Below are positions 8,964 to 15,102 of a stretch of DNA of 64,000 bases, in pieces (position 1 is the first letter of the stretch; each line of letters begins with the position of its first letter). Below the pieces are notes generated by a model. The model worked only from the letters and a program-made list of their open reading frames with translations. It made no database searches and was not told where the DNA came from. This stretch comes from Sphingobacteriales bacterium (GTDB lineage Bacteria; Bacteroidota; Bacteroidia; Chitinophagales; JADIYW01), in NCBI GenBank assembly GCA_016699615.1, contig CP064984.1, positions 744,001 through 808,000 of the forward strand, read 5' to 3'. The translations under genes were made by a program, and so were the position numbers.

Positions 8964-9737
8964 ATGAATAGCAATCCAAAATATAAAATTGGCGAGACGA
9001 TTTATCTAAGATTAGGTGCGAACTTGGAAGACGCTCGTTCTAAATACTTGGGACTTTTTCCAAAGTTTCTAAAACATAGACTTTATGCTGGATATACAGA
9101 CCAAATAGTACTTAGAATGAAGCCAATGAAAATAGTTGGCTGTTCATACTTCCTTGACTTAGAAGAATATTATTATGAGTTACAAGTAGAAGTTGATGGA
9201 GAGACCTTTACAATAAGAAAACTTGAATCTTTTTTATGTCCTTTAATTGAATCAAGTGTCGTACCTATAACTGAACCAGATTACCCAATTAGTTATTGTG
9301 AAGAAAAAATATTAAAAGGAGACCATTTAGAAAGAATAAAATTTGCGAAGTTATTATACAACCCTCTTTATGAACCAAGTACCACTGAAATAGCAGTAAA
9401 TTATTACATTGCCTTATCTAAGTTTGAAAAATTACTGAAGTATGGTCCTGCGAGCATAATGCCTCTTTGGGAGTATTTGGTTATCTGTTCAGACACAGAA
9501 AAAATACCTTACATATTCTATAGATTCAAACATCTTAGTGGACAGACTGAAATCCCTCTACTGCATTTACTCACGATTCCTGAATATGAGCATAGACAAT
9601 ATGTTTATGATATTTTAAGTGATATTGGTACAGAAAATTGTATTGAATATTTTGAAGCAATGAAACAACAAGACAATAAATATCAAGACAGAATTAGCGA
9701 AGGACTTGAAAAACTGAAAAGACGACACAATGTATAG
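8964..9737 (+). CDS. Hypothetical protein (cassette-borne)
   Basis: I do not recognise this soluble 257-residue protein. The N-terminal third is rich in beta-like segments (KIGETIYLRLGA, ELQVEVDGETFTIRKLESF) and resembles a small SH3-like barrel. The C-terminal half looks helical (EYLVICSDTEKIPYIFYRF, ECIEYFEAMKQQD-type repeats), somewhat like HEAT-type helices. There is no signal peptide and no membrane span. It is the only gene between near-identical attC-like sites B and C, with its stop 10 bases before site C, the standard layout of a gene cassette. Confidence 0.6.
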   Translation: MNSNPKYKIGETIYLRLGANLEDARSKYLGLFPKFLKHRLYAGYTDQIVLRMKPMKIVGCSYFLDLEEYYYELQVEVDGETFTIRKLESFLCPLIESSVVPITEPDYPISYCEEKILKGDHLERIKFAKLLYNPLYEPSTTEIAVNYYIALSKFEKLLKYGPASIMPLWEYLVICSDTEKIPYIFYRFKHLSGQTEIPLLHLLTIPEYEHRQYVYDILSDIGTENCIEYFEAMKQQDNKYQDRISEGLEKLKRRHNV

Positions 9738-9746
9738 AATGGCAGC

Positions 9747-9879
9747 ACATAACAGGCGTTTGGCTCAATGGCGGGTTACGTGGTTAATTGAACTTTCTAC
9801 CTCGCATCAACTTTTGTGCTGTATTGACAGTTTTGTACTCCGAAATCCGCCACTGCGCCAAGCGCCAAAACGTTATGGG
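9747..9879 (+). repeat. attC-like inverted-repeat site C
   Basis: The site starts GCACATAACAGGCG, ends CCAAAACGTTATGGGC, and has the same paired arms as site B. CATAAC (9748-9753) and GTTATG (9872-9877) are exact inverted copies of each other. A spurious open frame crosses the element but its translation simply repeats that of site B. Confidence 0.6.
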
Positions 9880-10039
9880 CAAGTTTATGACACACCACTA
9901 CGGGACAGGGCGACCACCACCGACAATACAAATTGACAGTTCTTAACTGTTATAAAAAATTATGCAATTAATTGTGGAGACTAGCGACCACAATAAAAAC
10001 GGGGCGACACCGAAAAGCCAAACGAGTAGGAATTTTAAA

Positions 10040-10333
10040 ATGAAAAAAATGAAAAAAGTATTCTTTATCGTAGCAATTTTAAGTGGTTTTACAGCTTTAA
10101 CCGCTTTCACAACAAGTAATTTGAAAAGCTCAACAAAAACTGAAATTTCTAGCAATAGTGACTTTTGTGATGGCTGGGAAGACGGATATTGTGAAGGTTG
10201 GAAAGATGTAAAAGGTTCAATGGCACTTTGTCCACTTACTCCTTTATGTCCTTTGCCAGAACTAGGACAAGACACATACAGAGGTGGTTATAATCGTGGT
10301 TTTAAAGCAGGTTCAAGGGCTGCACAAAAATAA
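10040..10333 (+). CDS. Small secreted protein with aromatic-Gly repeats
   Basis: This 97-residue protein begins MKKMKKVFFIVAILSGFTALTAF, a clear Sec signal peptide. The mature part holds related short motifs, FCDGWEDGYCEGWKDVKG and RGGYNRGFKAG, plus several cysteines (C-PLTPLC-PLPEL). No lipobox is seen. The upstream open frame from 9962 is ignored because the signal peptide begins at 10040. No function can be assigned. It lies in the unit between sites C and D and is followed by a terminator-like hairpin. Confidence 0.65.
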   Translation: MKKMKKVFFIVAILSGFTALTAFTTSNLKSSTKTEISSNSDFCDGWEDGYCEGWKDVKGSMALCPLTPLCPLPELGQDTYRGGYNRGFKAGSRAAQK

Positions 10334-10342
10334 TTTAACAAA

Positions 10343-10380
10343 TGAGTTAAGTGTGGTGGCATCGCCACTGCACTTAACTT
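10343..10380 (+). terminator. Terminator-like stem-loop
   Basis: GTTAAGTGTGGTGGC pairs with GCCACTGCACTTAAC around a short ATC loop, with two mismatches, followed by TTTAAC. It begins 10 bases after the small secreted gene. The T-tract is short, so it may be a weak terminator or simply a structured element. Confidence 0.5.
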
Positions 10381-10473
10381 TAACAAATTATGACAGTCAA
10401 AAAATACAGAATGGGAACATTAAGAAATATTAAAATTGAATTGATAACTTTACAAAAATAAAACTATAAAATC

Positions 10474-10605
10474 ATGGGAATTAAACCTGGACCAAAAAAA
10501 ATTGCTGAATCTACTGGTAAACCAGACAAGAGACAGAGAGATAATAAAGAAACTCCTAAAAACATACCTACCTTAAAGCCTCATAAGCATAAAAAAGGTG
10601 ATTAA
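10474..10605 (+). CDS. Small basic hypothetical protein (43 aa)
   Basis: The ATG at 10474 gives MGIKPGPKKIAESTGKPDKR... ending in IPTLKPHKHKKGD. It is very basic and proline/lysine rich with no hydrophobic stretch. I recognise no family. A TATAAAATC stretch precedes it closely and the frame is clean, but at this length coding status is uncertain. It shares the C-D unit with the secreted protein. Confidence 0.4.
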   Translation: MGIKPGPKKIAESTGKPDKRQRDNKETPKNIPTLKPHKHKKGD

Positions 10606-10696
10606 AGAATAGGTTTCACAATGTGAAGACAGCACAAAGGAAAGGACAAATCTAAATAAATAGACAAGAAAAAAACGAAAGACGAATAAAACCAGC

Positions 10697-10830
10697 CCAT
10701 AACAGCACATTTGCAATAGGCGGGTTTTCGTGCATCTATAACAATGAAGTGCTAAATTCAAGCTATGTGCATCTAATGAAATTTAGTGCTGAAAATCCCC
10801 GCCTTCGCAAAGCGGCAAAACGATGTGCAA
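10697..10830 (+). repeat. attC-like inverted-repeat site D (degenerate right box)
   Basis: It begins CCATAACAGCACATTTGCAA and has arms GCAATAGGCGGGTTTTCG and GAAAATCCCCGCCTTCGC. The right end reads AAAACGATGTGC where the other sites have AAAACGTTATGTGC, so the GTT box is lost by a 2-base change. Its interior (GTGCTAAATTCA, TTTAGTGCTGAAAATCC) matches site A better than B and C. Confidence 0.5.
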
Positions 10831-10864
10831 AAGTCTTCGCTACGCTTCGCCTTTTGCACATCGT
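10820..10864. repeat. Perfect 14-bp-arm hairpin at the edge of site D
   Basis: ACGATGTGCAAAAG (10820-10833) and CTTTTGCACATCGT (10851-10864) are perfect inverted repeats around the loop TCTTCGCTACGCTTCGC. The loop word AAAGTCTTCGCTAC recurs at about 13291 in element F, linking the right ends of both repeat families. It lies 34 bases before the next start codon. Confidence 0.6.
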
Positions 10865-10897
10865 GCGGCGGATTACAGAGACACCCTACAATTCAAA

Positions 10898-12136
10898 ATG
10901 AACCAAGAACTTTGGAATAAAATATTAGCCTTTGATTTTGACAATCCACCAAGCGAGTATGGATTTTCAACAAGACTTGCCAACGAAAACTTTTGGACAA
11001 AGGAGTTTACAGACCAAGCGATTTTGGAATACAAAAAGTTTATGTATTTGGCTGCAACTTCTGACTTTATGGTTTCGCCATCTGAAATTATTGACAATGT
11101 TTGGCATCAACACCTAATTTTCACCCAATCTTACCAAGACTTTTGCAACATTATTGGTAAACAAATACAACATATTCCTTCAACTCATAACAGAGAAGAA
11201 TTTGAAAAATTTAAGCAAGCAAAAGAACGAACTATAAAATTCTATGAAAGAGATTTTGGCAAACAACCTAAAAATATTTGGACTTGCAACGATATGTTTG
11301 AAAGCCTAAATCTTGAAAAAGCAAAATTTAAATTAAGAACATTCATAATCATTGGAATACTCGCCTTTATTAGCCTAACTGTTCCTGCGTATTTTCTTTT
11401 GAAACCAATTTATGTTCAAATTGACAATCCATATTTTATTTTTGCTTTTATTGCATTGACGGTTGCAACTTTATTGACACTTGAATTTTACAACAAAACA
11501 AAACTAAAAAATATCGTTTTACGTTTTGACGAAACATCTTTTACTTACAATCTTCAACCTTTTGAACTCGTTTATTTAAAGACACAAAAACTTGGCAATG
11601 TTATTAATGGAACAGTAAATGAATTGGTGGACAATGGAACAATTAAAGTTAACGAAGACAATACTATCGAACTTGCGAAAAGTAATGCGACAATTAATAA
11701 TTTTCAACTTCAAGTAACTTCTGTATTGACAGAATTAGGAACAACTTACTATCCTAATCTTTTGAGAAAGTTAGCGACAAAGCCAATATTTTGGAACATT
11801 CCAAACAGTATGGACGCATTTAGAAAATATTTCAACAAGTCCAAGAAATTTGGTATCCTATTCTATACAAACTTTGCAATATTGACTTTACTTGTTTTGC
11901 TTTCATTTACAAGAATTGTGACAGGAATTTTAAGAGATAAGCCAGTTTCTCAAATTGTAATTGCGACAATTGTTTTAGTAATTATTACAGTAGTTTTTTT
12001 ACAACGACTGACAAAGCAAATTTCAACAACAATAATTCCTGACTTATACAAAAACGACATTTTACCTACAAGACAAATTGAAAATAATTGGCAGTGGACT
12101 TATTTTTTATTAGGTACAGCAGTTTTGACAACTTAA
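10898..12136 (+). CDS. TIGR04222-type membrane protein with GRDP-like N-terminus (in-frame stop before Cys tail)
   Basis: The start is ATG 10898 (MNQELWNKILAFDFDNPPSE); the earlier frame runs through the hairpin. Residues 50-110 match a glycine-rich-domain-protein-like segment (SEIIDNVWHQHLIFTQSYQDFC, then IGKQIQHIPS). Two membrane helices follow. A TIGR04222-like wing (PFELVYLKTQKLGNVINGTV, NELVDNGTIKVNEDNTIELA) comes next, then two more helices. The frame stops at TAA 12134, but the same frame continues FVPLVNYIDKNNNNGS into a (C-G-S-S) rich tail to TAA 12263-12265, exactly the Cys/Gly tail of this family. The native gene was therefore probably 10898-12265. The function of the family is unknown. 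Confidence 0.7.
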   Translation: MNQELWNKILAFDFDNPPSEYGFSTRLANENFWTKEFTDQAILEYKKFMYLAATSDFMVSPSEIIDNVWHQHLIFTQSYQDFCNIIGKQIQHIPSTHNREEFEKFKQAKERTIKFYERDFGKQPKNIWTCNDMFESLNLEKAKFKLRTFIIIGILAFISLTVPAYFLLKPIYVQIDNPYFIFAFIALTVATLLTLEFYNKTKLKNIVLRFDETSFTYNLQPFELVYLKTQKLGNVINGTVNELVDNGTIKVNEDNTIELAKSNATINNFQLQVTSVLTELGTTYYPNLLRKLATKPIFWNIPNSMDAFRKYFNKSKKFGILFYTNFAILTLLVLLSFTRIVTGILRDKPVSQIVIATIVLVIITVVFLQRLTKQISTTIIPDLYKNDILPTRQIENNWQWTYFLLGTAVLTT

Positions 12137-12299
12137 TTTGTACCATTAGTAAACTATATTGACAAAAATAATAACAACGGAAGCTGTGGAACTTCTTGTG
12201 GCAGTAGCTGTGGAAGCAGTTGTGGCAGTTCTTGTAGTAGTTGCGGTGGTTGTGGTGGTGATTAAAACTGAAAACAAAATGACGACAAAAAAATACTAC

Positions 12300-12361
12300 G
12301 CACAACAGTGGTGGCAGTTGCACAACGTGGTATTTTTTGTGGTCGTTTTACATAACTTAAA
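12300..12361 (+). repeat. Family-2 attC-like element E (left half only)
   Basis: It begins GCACAACAGTGGTGGCAGTTGC and continues ACAACGTGGTATTTTTTGTGG to TTTACATAACTT. It is about 60 bp and matches the first 60 bp of elements F and G. It then breaks directly into a gene fragment, so the right half has been lost. Confidence 0.5.
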
Positions 12362-12487
12362 GGCGACATTTGGACAGACACGCAAACTTTGGACGAAATC
12401 AAAAATTGGTGCCTTGAAAAGTTGCTTAAATTCAAACAAGTTTTTGACGACAAACTAAAACGAGAAACAGGAAACAAAGAGTATTGA
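12359..12487 (+). pseudogene. 3' gene fragment, DUF4268-like C-terminus
   Basis: The 42 codons read KGDIWTDTQTLDEIKNWC, LEKLLKFKQVFDDKLKRE and end GNKEY-stop. The pattern (Trp, Asp-Glu-Ile, W.....LLK.K.VF) resembles the last helix of DUF4268 proteins. There is an in-frame stop just upstream at 12353 and no start codon, so only the 3' end remains, fused to truncated element E. This suggests a deletion that joined a repeat to the tail of a lost cassette gene. Confidence 0.45.
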
Positions 12488-12528
12488 AAAAAATATCTTC
12501 CGCCAAAATTTGTTTTTTCAAGAAAAAA

Positions 12529-12547
12529 GTAATTACTTTGTAATTAC
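12529..12547. promoter_or_regulatory. Probable autoregulatory operator/promoter of the mazEF-like pair
   Basis: Two copies of the 8-bp palindrome GTAATTAC (12529-12536 and 12540-12547) flank TTT. The box TTACTTTG (12533-12540) inside it resembles the Bacteroidota -7 element, with TTTG at 12509-12512 as a possible -33. The antitoxin ATG is at 12561. AbrB/MazE antitoxins commonly repress their own operon at such palindromes; the binding itself is inferred. Confidence 0.5.
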
Positions 12548-12560
12548 AAAATAGATTTTT

Positions 12561-12806
12561 ATGGAAGTTCAAGTAATCAATATCGGAAACTCAAAAGGCA
12601 TCAGGTTGTCAAAATCAATTTTAGAGCAGTATAACATTAGCGATACACTTGAATTGATTTTGGAAAAAGGTAGAATTATCCTGAAACCAAAATCAGTACC
12701 ACGAAAAGGTTGGGAAAAGTCGTTCAAGCTTATGCACGCAAACGGAGACGACAAATTGCTAATTGACGACATTTTTGAAGACGAAACTTTCGAAGAATGG
12801 AAATAA
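12561..12806 (+). CDS. mazE: AbrB/MazE-type antitoxin
   Basis: The 81 residues open with the swapped-hairpin DNA-binding pattern VQVINIGNSKGIRLSKSILEQY, followed by DTLELILEKGRIILKPK. The tail is acidic (DDIFEDETFEEW), as expected for the part that blocks the toxin. It overlaps the toxin gene by 10 bases. It neutralises the downstream ribonuclease and probably represses the operon. Confidence 0.85.
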   Translation: MEVQVINIGNSKGIRLSKSILEQYNISDTLELILEKGRIILKPKSVPRKGWEKSFKLMHANGDDKLLIDDIFEDETFEEWK

Positions 12807-13120
12807 AGCAATACGAATTGGTTTTGGTAAATCTTGACCCAACCATAGGAAGCGAAATGAAAAAAACTCGTCCTTGTGTTGTTATTTCGCCAAACGAGAT
12901 GAACAAATATCTTCAAACGATAGTCGTTGCACCGCTTACAAGCAGTTCAAAGCCATATCCGACAAGAGTTGAAATTAAACAAACCAAAACAAAAGGTTGG
13001 GTAGTTTTAGACCAAATCAGAACGGTGGACAGAACAAGAGTTATCAAAAAGTTAGGCAACCTTACGACAACAGAAATTGAAGCTGTAAAAACCGTGATAA
13101 CGGAAACTTATGTTGAATAA
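12797..13120 (+). CDS. mazF: MazF/PemK-type endoribonuclease toxin
   Basis: This 107-residue protein has hallmark motifs: YELVLVNLDPTIGSEMKKTRPCVVIS at the N-terminus, ..TIVVAPLTSS.., and GWVVLDQIRTVDRTRVIKKLG. These match PemK/MazF mRNA interferases, including the Arg and the conserved Gly-Ser-E...RP. The start overlaps the antitoxin stop region, so the pair is translationally coupled. An F element follows 10 bases after the stop, so the pair lies in its own cassette-like unit. Confidence 0.88.
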   Translation: MEIKQYELVLVNLDPTIGSEMKKTRPCVVISPNEMNKYLQTIVVAPLTSSSKPYPTRVEIKQTKTKGWVVLDQIRTVDRTRVIKKLGNLTTTEIEAVKTVITETYVE

Positions 13121-13129
13121 AAAAACGCC

Positions 13130-13320
13130 ACATAACAACGGTGGCAGTTGCACAACGTGGTATTTTTGGTGGGCGTTTTACATAACTTATATATAATATA
13201 TTATTAGTATTAATATATTGTTGCTTTCTTTCTTTTTGTTATCTGGTATCTGGTGGCGCTTATTATAAAAACATAGGCTTCAAACGGTGTAAAAGTCTTC
13301 GCTACATTCGACCTTCAAGT
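13130..13320 (+). repeat. Family-2 attC-like element F
   Basis: It begins ACATAACAACGGTGGCAGTT and continues GCACAACGTGGTATTTTT, an AT-rich middle with TATATAATATATTATTAG, then TCTGGTATCTGGTGGCGC and AAAAGTCTTCGCTAC. It is about 85 percent alike to element G over about 170 bp by eye. No GTT-box right end is visible, so the right end looks lost. Confidence 0.5.
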
Positions 13321-13350
13321 TAAATTTTAACTATAAAATTAAATAATTTA

Positions 13351-13378
13351 TTTCCCAATCGGGAAATTATTATCTTTG
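13351..13378 (+). promoter_or_regulatory. Promoter with overlapping operator palindrome (higBA-like pair)
   Basis: TTTCCC-AATC-GGGAAA (13351-13366) is a perfect 6+6 inverted repeat. It is followed by TATCTTTG (13371-13378), an exact Bacteroidota -7 consensus, 13 bases before the toxin ATG. A palindrome just upstream of the -7 box is where an HTH antitoxin would repress. Confidence 0.6.
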
Positions 13379-13391
13379 TCAAAAATTATGA

Positions 13392-13694
13392 ATGAAGCCT
13401 AAATTTGATATTGAATTATTACCCGATGCAATTGAGTTTTTAGAAAACCTTGACGATAAAACAAGAGAAAAAATATATTACAATATTAGAAAAGCTCAAT
13501 TCTTAAATGACAATGAACTCTTTAAAAAATTAAATGATTTCATTTGGGAATTTCGTACTTTATACAATAGCAAAGCGTATAGACTTTTTTCATTTTGGGA
13601 TAAAGTTGAGGGTAAAGAAACTCTGGTTATTGCAACACATGGAATTCTAAAAAAGACGCAGAAAACTCCGCCAAAAAGAAATCAAAAAGGCTGA
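13392..13694 (+). CDS. higB: RelE/HigB-type toxin (frameshifted near C-terminus)
   Basis: MKPKFDIELLPDAIEFLENLDD, KTREKIYYNIRKA, IWEFRTLYNSKAYRLFSFWD and the end LVIATHGILKKTQKTP are the phage-derived Gp49/HigB RelE-superfamily pattern. After KTQKTPP the frame should read KEIKKAEDVRKQYLENK to a TAA at 13738-13740, but the A-run at 13675-13679 shifts it into an early stop. The active core is therefore complete and only the last helix is altered. It sits 48 bases before the HTH gene (2 bases if the frame is restored). Confidence 0.8.
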   Translation: MKPKFDIELLPDAIEFLENLDDKTREKIYYNIRKAQFLNDNELFKKLNDFIWEFRTLYNSKAYRLFSFWDKVEGKETLVIATHGILKKTQKTPPKRNQKG

Positions 13695-13742
13695 AGATGT
13701 GAGAAAACAATATTTAGAAAATAAATTGAAAAATAAATAATT

Positions 13743-14066
13743 ATGGTAAAAGATAAATTTAAAACCGTTTCGCTTGATACAATGATTGACAAACATATTG
13801 GAAAGCGAGGAACAGAAAAGCGTGAAGCCTTTGAAAATGAATTAAGAATTGATTTATTAGGACAGGCAATAAAAGAAGCAAGAAAAGAACGTAACCTAAC
13901 ACAAGAAGAATTGGGCGAACTTGTAGGTGTTCAAAAAGCTCAAATTTCAAAAATTGAAAACAGTGTTAAAAATGCACGATTCGAAACTATTATGAAAGTT
14001 TTTGAAGCTTTGGGAGCGAAAGTGAATTTTAACGTGGAACTGAATAACAGAAAACTTGCGTACTAA
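13743..14066 (+). CDS. higA: XRE-family HTH antitoxin (HigA-like)
   Basis: The 107 residues have a helical N-terminal extension (DTMIDKHIGKRGTEKREAFE) and a clear helix-turn-helix: IKEARKERNLTQEELGELVG, VQKAQISKIE, ARFETIMKVFEALGAKV. The order toxin-then-antitoxin is that of higBA. It should neutralise the RelE-like toxin and repress at the 13351 palindrome. Element G begins 16 bases after its stop. Confidence 0.85.
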   Translation: MVKDKFKTVSLDTMIDKHIGKRGTEKREAFENELRIDLLGQAIKEARKERNLTQEELGELVGVQKAQISKIENSVKNARFETIMKVFEALGAKVNFNVELNNRKLAY

Positions 14067-14081
14067 AAAAGTATGCCGAAC

Positions 14082-14282
14082 GCACAACATCGGTGGCAGT
14101 TGCACAACGTTGTATTTTTTGTGGTAGTCTTACATAATTTATATATCATATATTATTGGTATTAATATATAGCTATTTTCTTTACTTTTGTTCTCTGGTA
14201 TCTGGTGGCATTTCTAATAAAAAATACACTTGCAAACTTCGTTTGCAGTTCGTAACTTAGCAAATCCGCCGCACGTTAGCAG
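14082..14282 (+). repeat. Family-2 attC-like element G (complete)
   Basis: The left end CACAACATCGGTGGCAGTTGC pairs with the right end GCAAATCCGCCGCACGTTAGC (GGTGGCAGTTGC against GCAAATCCGCC, allowing G-T pairs). The right box GTTAGC (14275-14280) is close to the classical attC GTTRRRY. The 200 bp length and AT-rich middle distinguish it from family 1, but the arms GGCGGATTTGC/GGTGGCAGTTGC are related to it. A small nested hairpin, CTTGCAAACTTCGTTTGCAG, precedes the right end. Confidence 0.5.
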
Positions 14283-14319
14283 TGACTTTAAAAAGCACAG
14301 CAGAAAATAATAGCAGACA

Positions 14320-14907
14320 ATGACAGATAATTATCTTCAACCCTTAAACGTAAACTTAACAGGTGAGATTAGACATCATTATGAAGAAAAAAGTGTTTTG
14401 CGTGCACACGAGTTAGTAATTAGACCTTTGTTGGACAAATCAGACGAAGTATTTGTCTATAACGGACGAAAAGACGAATTCTTCTTATATGGCAAAATGA
14501 ATTATTCAATAAAACTCGCAGAAATCAACATACTCATAAAAGATAAGGGAAAATATAAATTTGACAAGACGAAGGAATGTATTTTAGGAAATGAATACTT
14601 ATGGAATGCGACAACTTGGAAACGTGGCTCAATAGTATTTATATTAGAAAATGAAAAAATTGACTTTTCAAAACTGTTTAAGAATACGTATAGACCTAGA
14701 ATATCAACAACACCAAATTCAGGAAACAACTCTTCTGCAACTAAAAAATGTAGAGAAGAAGCAGAGAACGGAAAAATTGCAATTTGCCTTCCTGCATCCA
14801 ACGGACTTGAATGGATGTCAATTTACGCAAAGGGAAAGCTATTTCAGGACATTGTAGAACAAGCAGAAATAAATTGTAATGAACAAGATTATTATAAACT
14901 AAAATAA
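14320..14907 (+). CDS. Hypothetical protein (cassette-borne)
   Basis: This 195-residue soluble protein has no recognised motif. The N-terminal part has RHHYEEKSVLRAHELVIRPL and FVYNGRKDEFFLYGKM; the middle is beta-like (KRGSIVFILENEKIDFSKLF). A low-complexity linker (TTPNSGNNSSATKKC) separates a C-terminal segment with LPASNGLEWMSIYAKGKLF. No signal peptide or membrane span is seen. It lies alone between elements G and H, again the single-gene-plus-repeat arrangement of a cassette. Confidence 0.6.
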   Translation: MTDNYLQPLNVNLTGEIRHHYEEKSVLRAHELVIRPLLDKSDEVFVYNGRKDEFFLYGKMNYSIKLAEINILIKDKGKYKFDKTKECILGNEYLWNATTWKRGSIVFILENEKIDFSKLFKNTYRPRISTTPNSGNNSSATKKCREEAENGKIAICLPASNGLEWMSIYAKGKLFQDIVEQAEINCNEQDYYKLK

Positions 14908-14917
14908 TAATACCAGC

Positions 14918-14962
14918 CGCTAACATCAGTGGCAGTTGCACAACGTGGGTTTGCCATTATTT
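14918..14962 (+). repeat. Family-2 attC-like element H (left end only)
   Basis: CGCTAACATCAGTGGCAGTT then GCACAACGTGGGTTTGCC. GCTAAC matches the RYYYAAC-like box better than the other copies and is the exact complement of the GTTAGC box of element G. The element stops after about 45 bases, and the conserved chromosome (the Dyp peroxidase gene) begins beyond it. This is probably the right boundary of the array. Confidence 0.5.
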
Positions 14963-15102
14963 TCTTTTGATGATTTGTGTCTAATAAAACAAAAAAAGCA
15001 ACATTAGTTATTATTTATTTCATTATTAATTTTACATATAGTTCCATAAAAAAGCTACATATATTTTTTATATTTGACAATCAAATTCTTAAATTATTTT
15101 AT

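Noticed and set aside
9730..9936. 68-aa frame over site C
   Set aside because: It consists mainly of the attC-like repeat and begins inside the stop region of the preceding gene.
10820..10864. Terminator for the upstream unit
   Set aside because: The hairpin is not followed by a T-run, and it recurs in part at element F, so it is better treated as part of the repeat element.
12159..12458. 99-aa frame overlapping the Cys-rich tail and element E
   Set aside because: The low-complexity Val/Ala stretch is the out-of-frame reading of the Cys/Gly/Ser tail repeats of the TIGR04222 protein.
14977..15102. N-terminal extension of the Dyp peroxidase (43 residues)
   Set aside because: The extension reads from repeat-derived DNA and gives a poor, hydrophobic N-terminus. 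The domain begins normally at ATG 15103.
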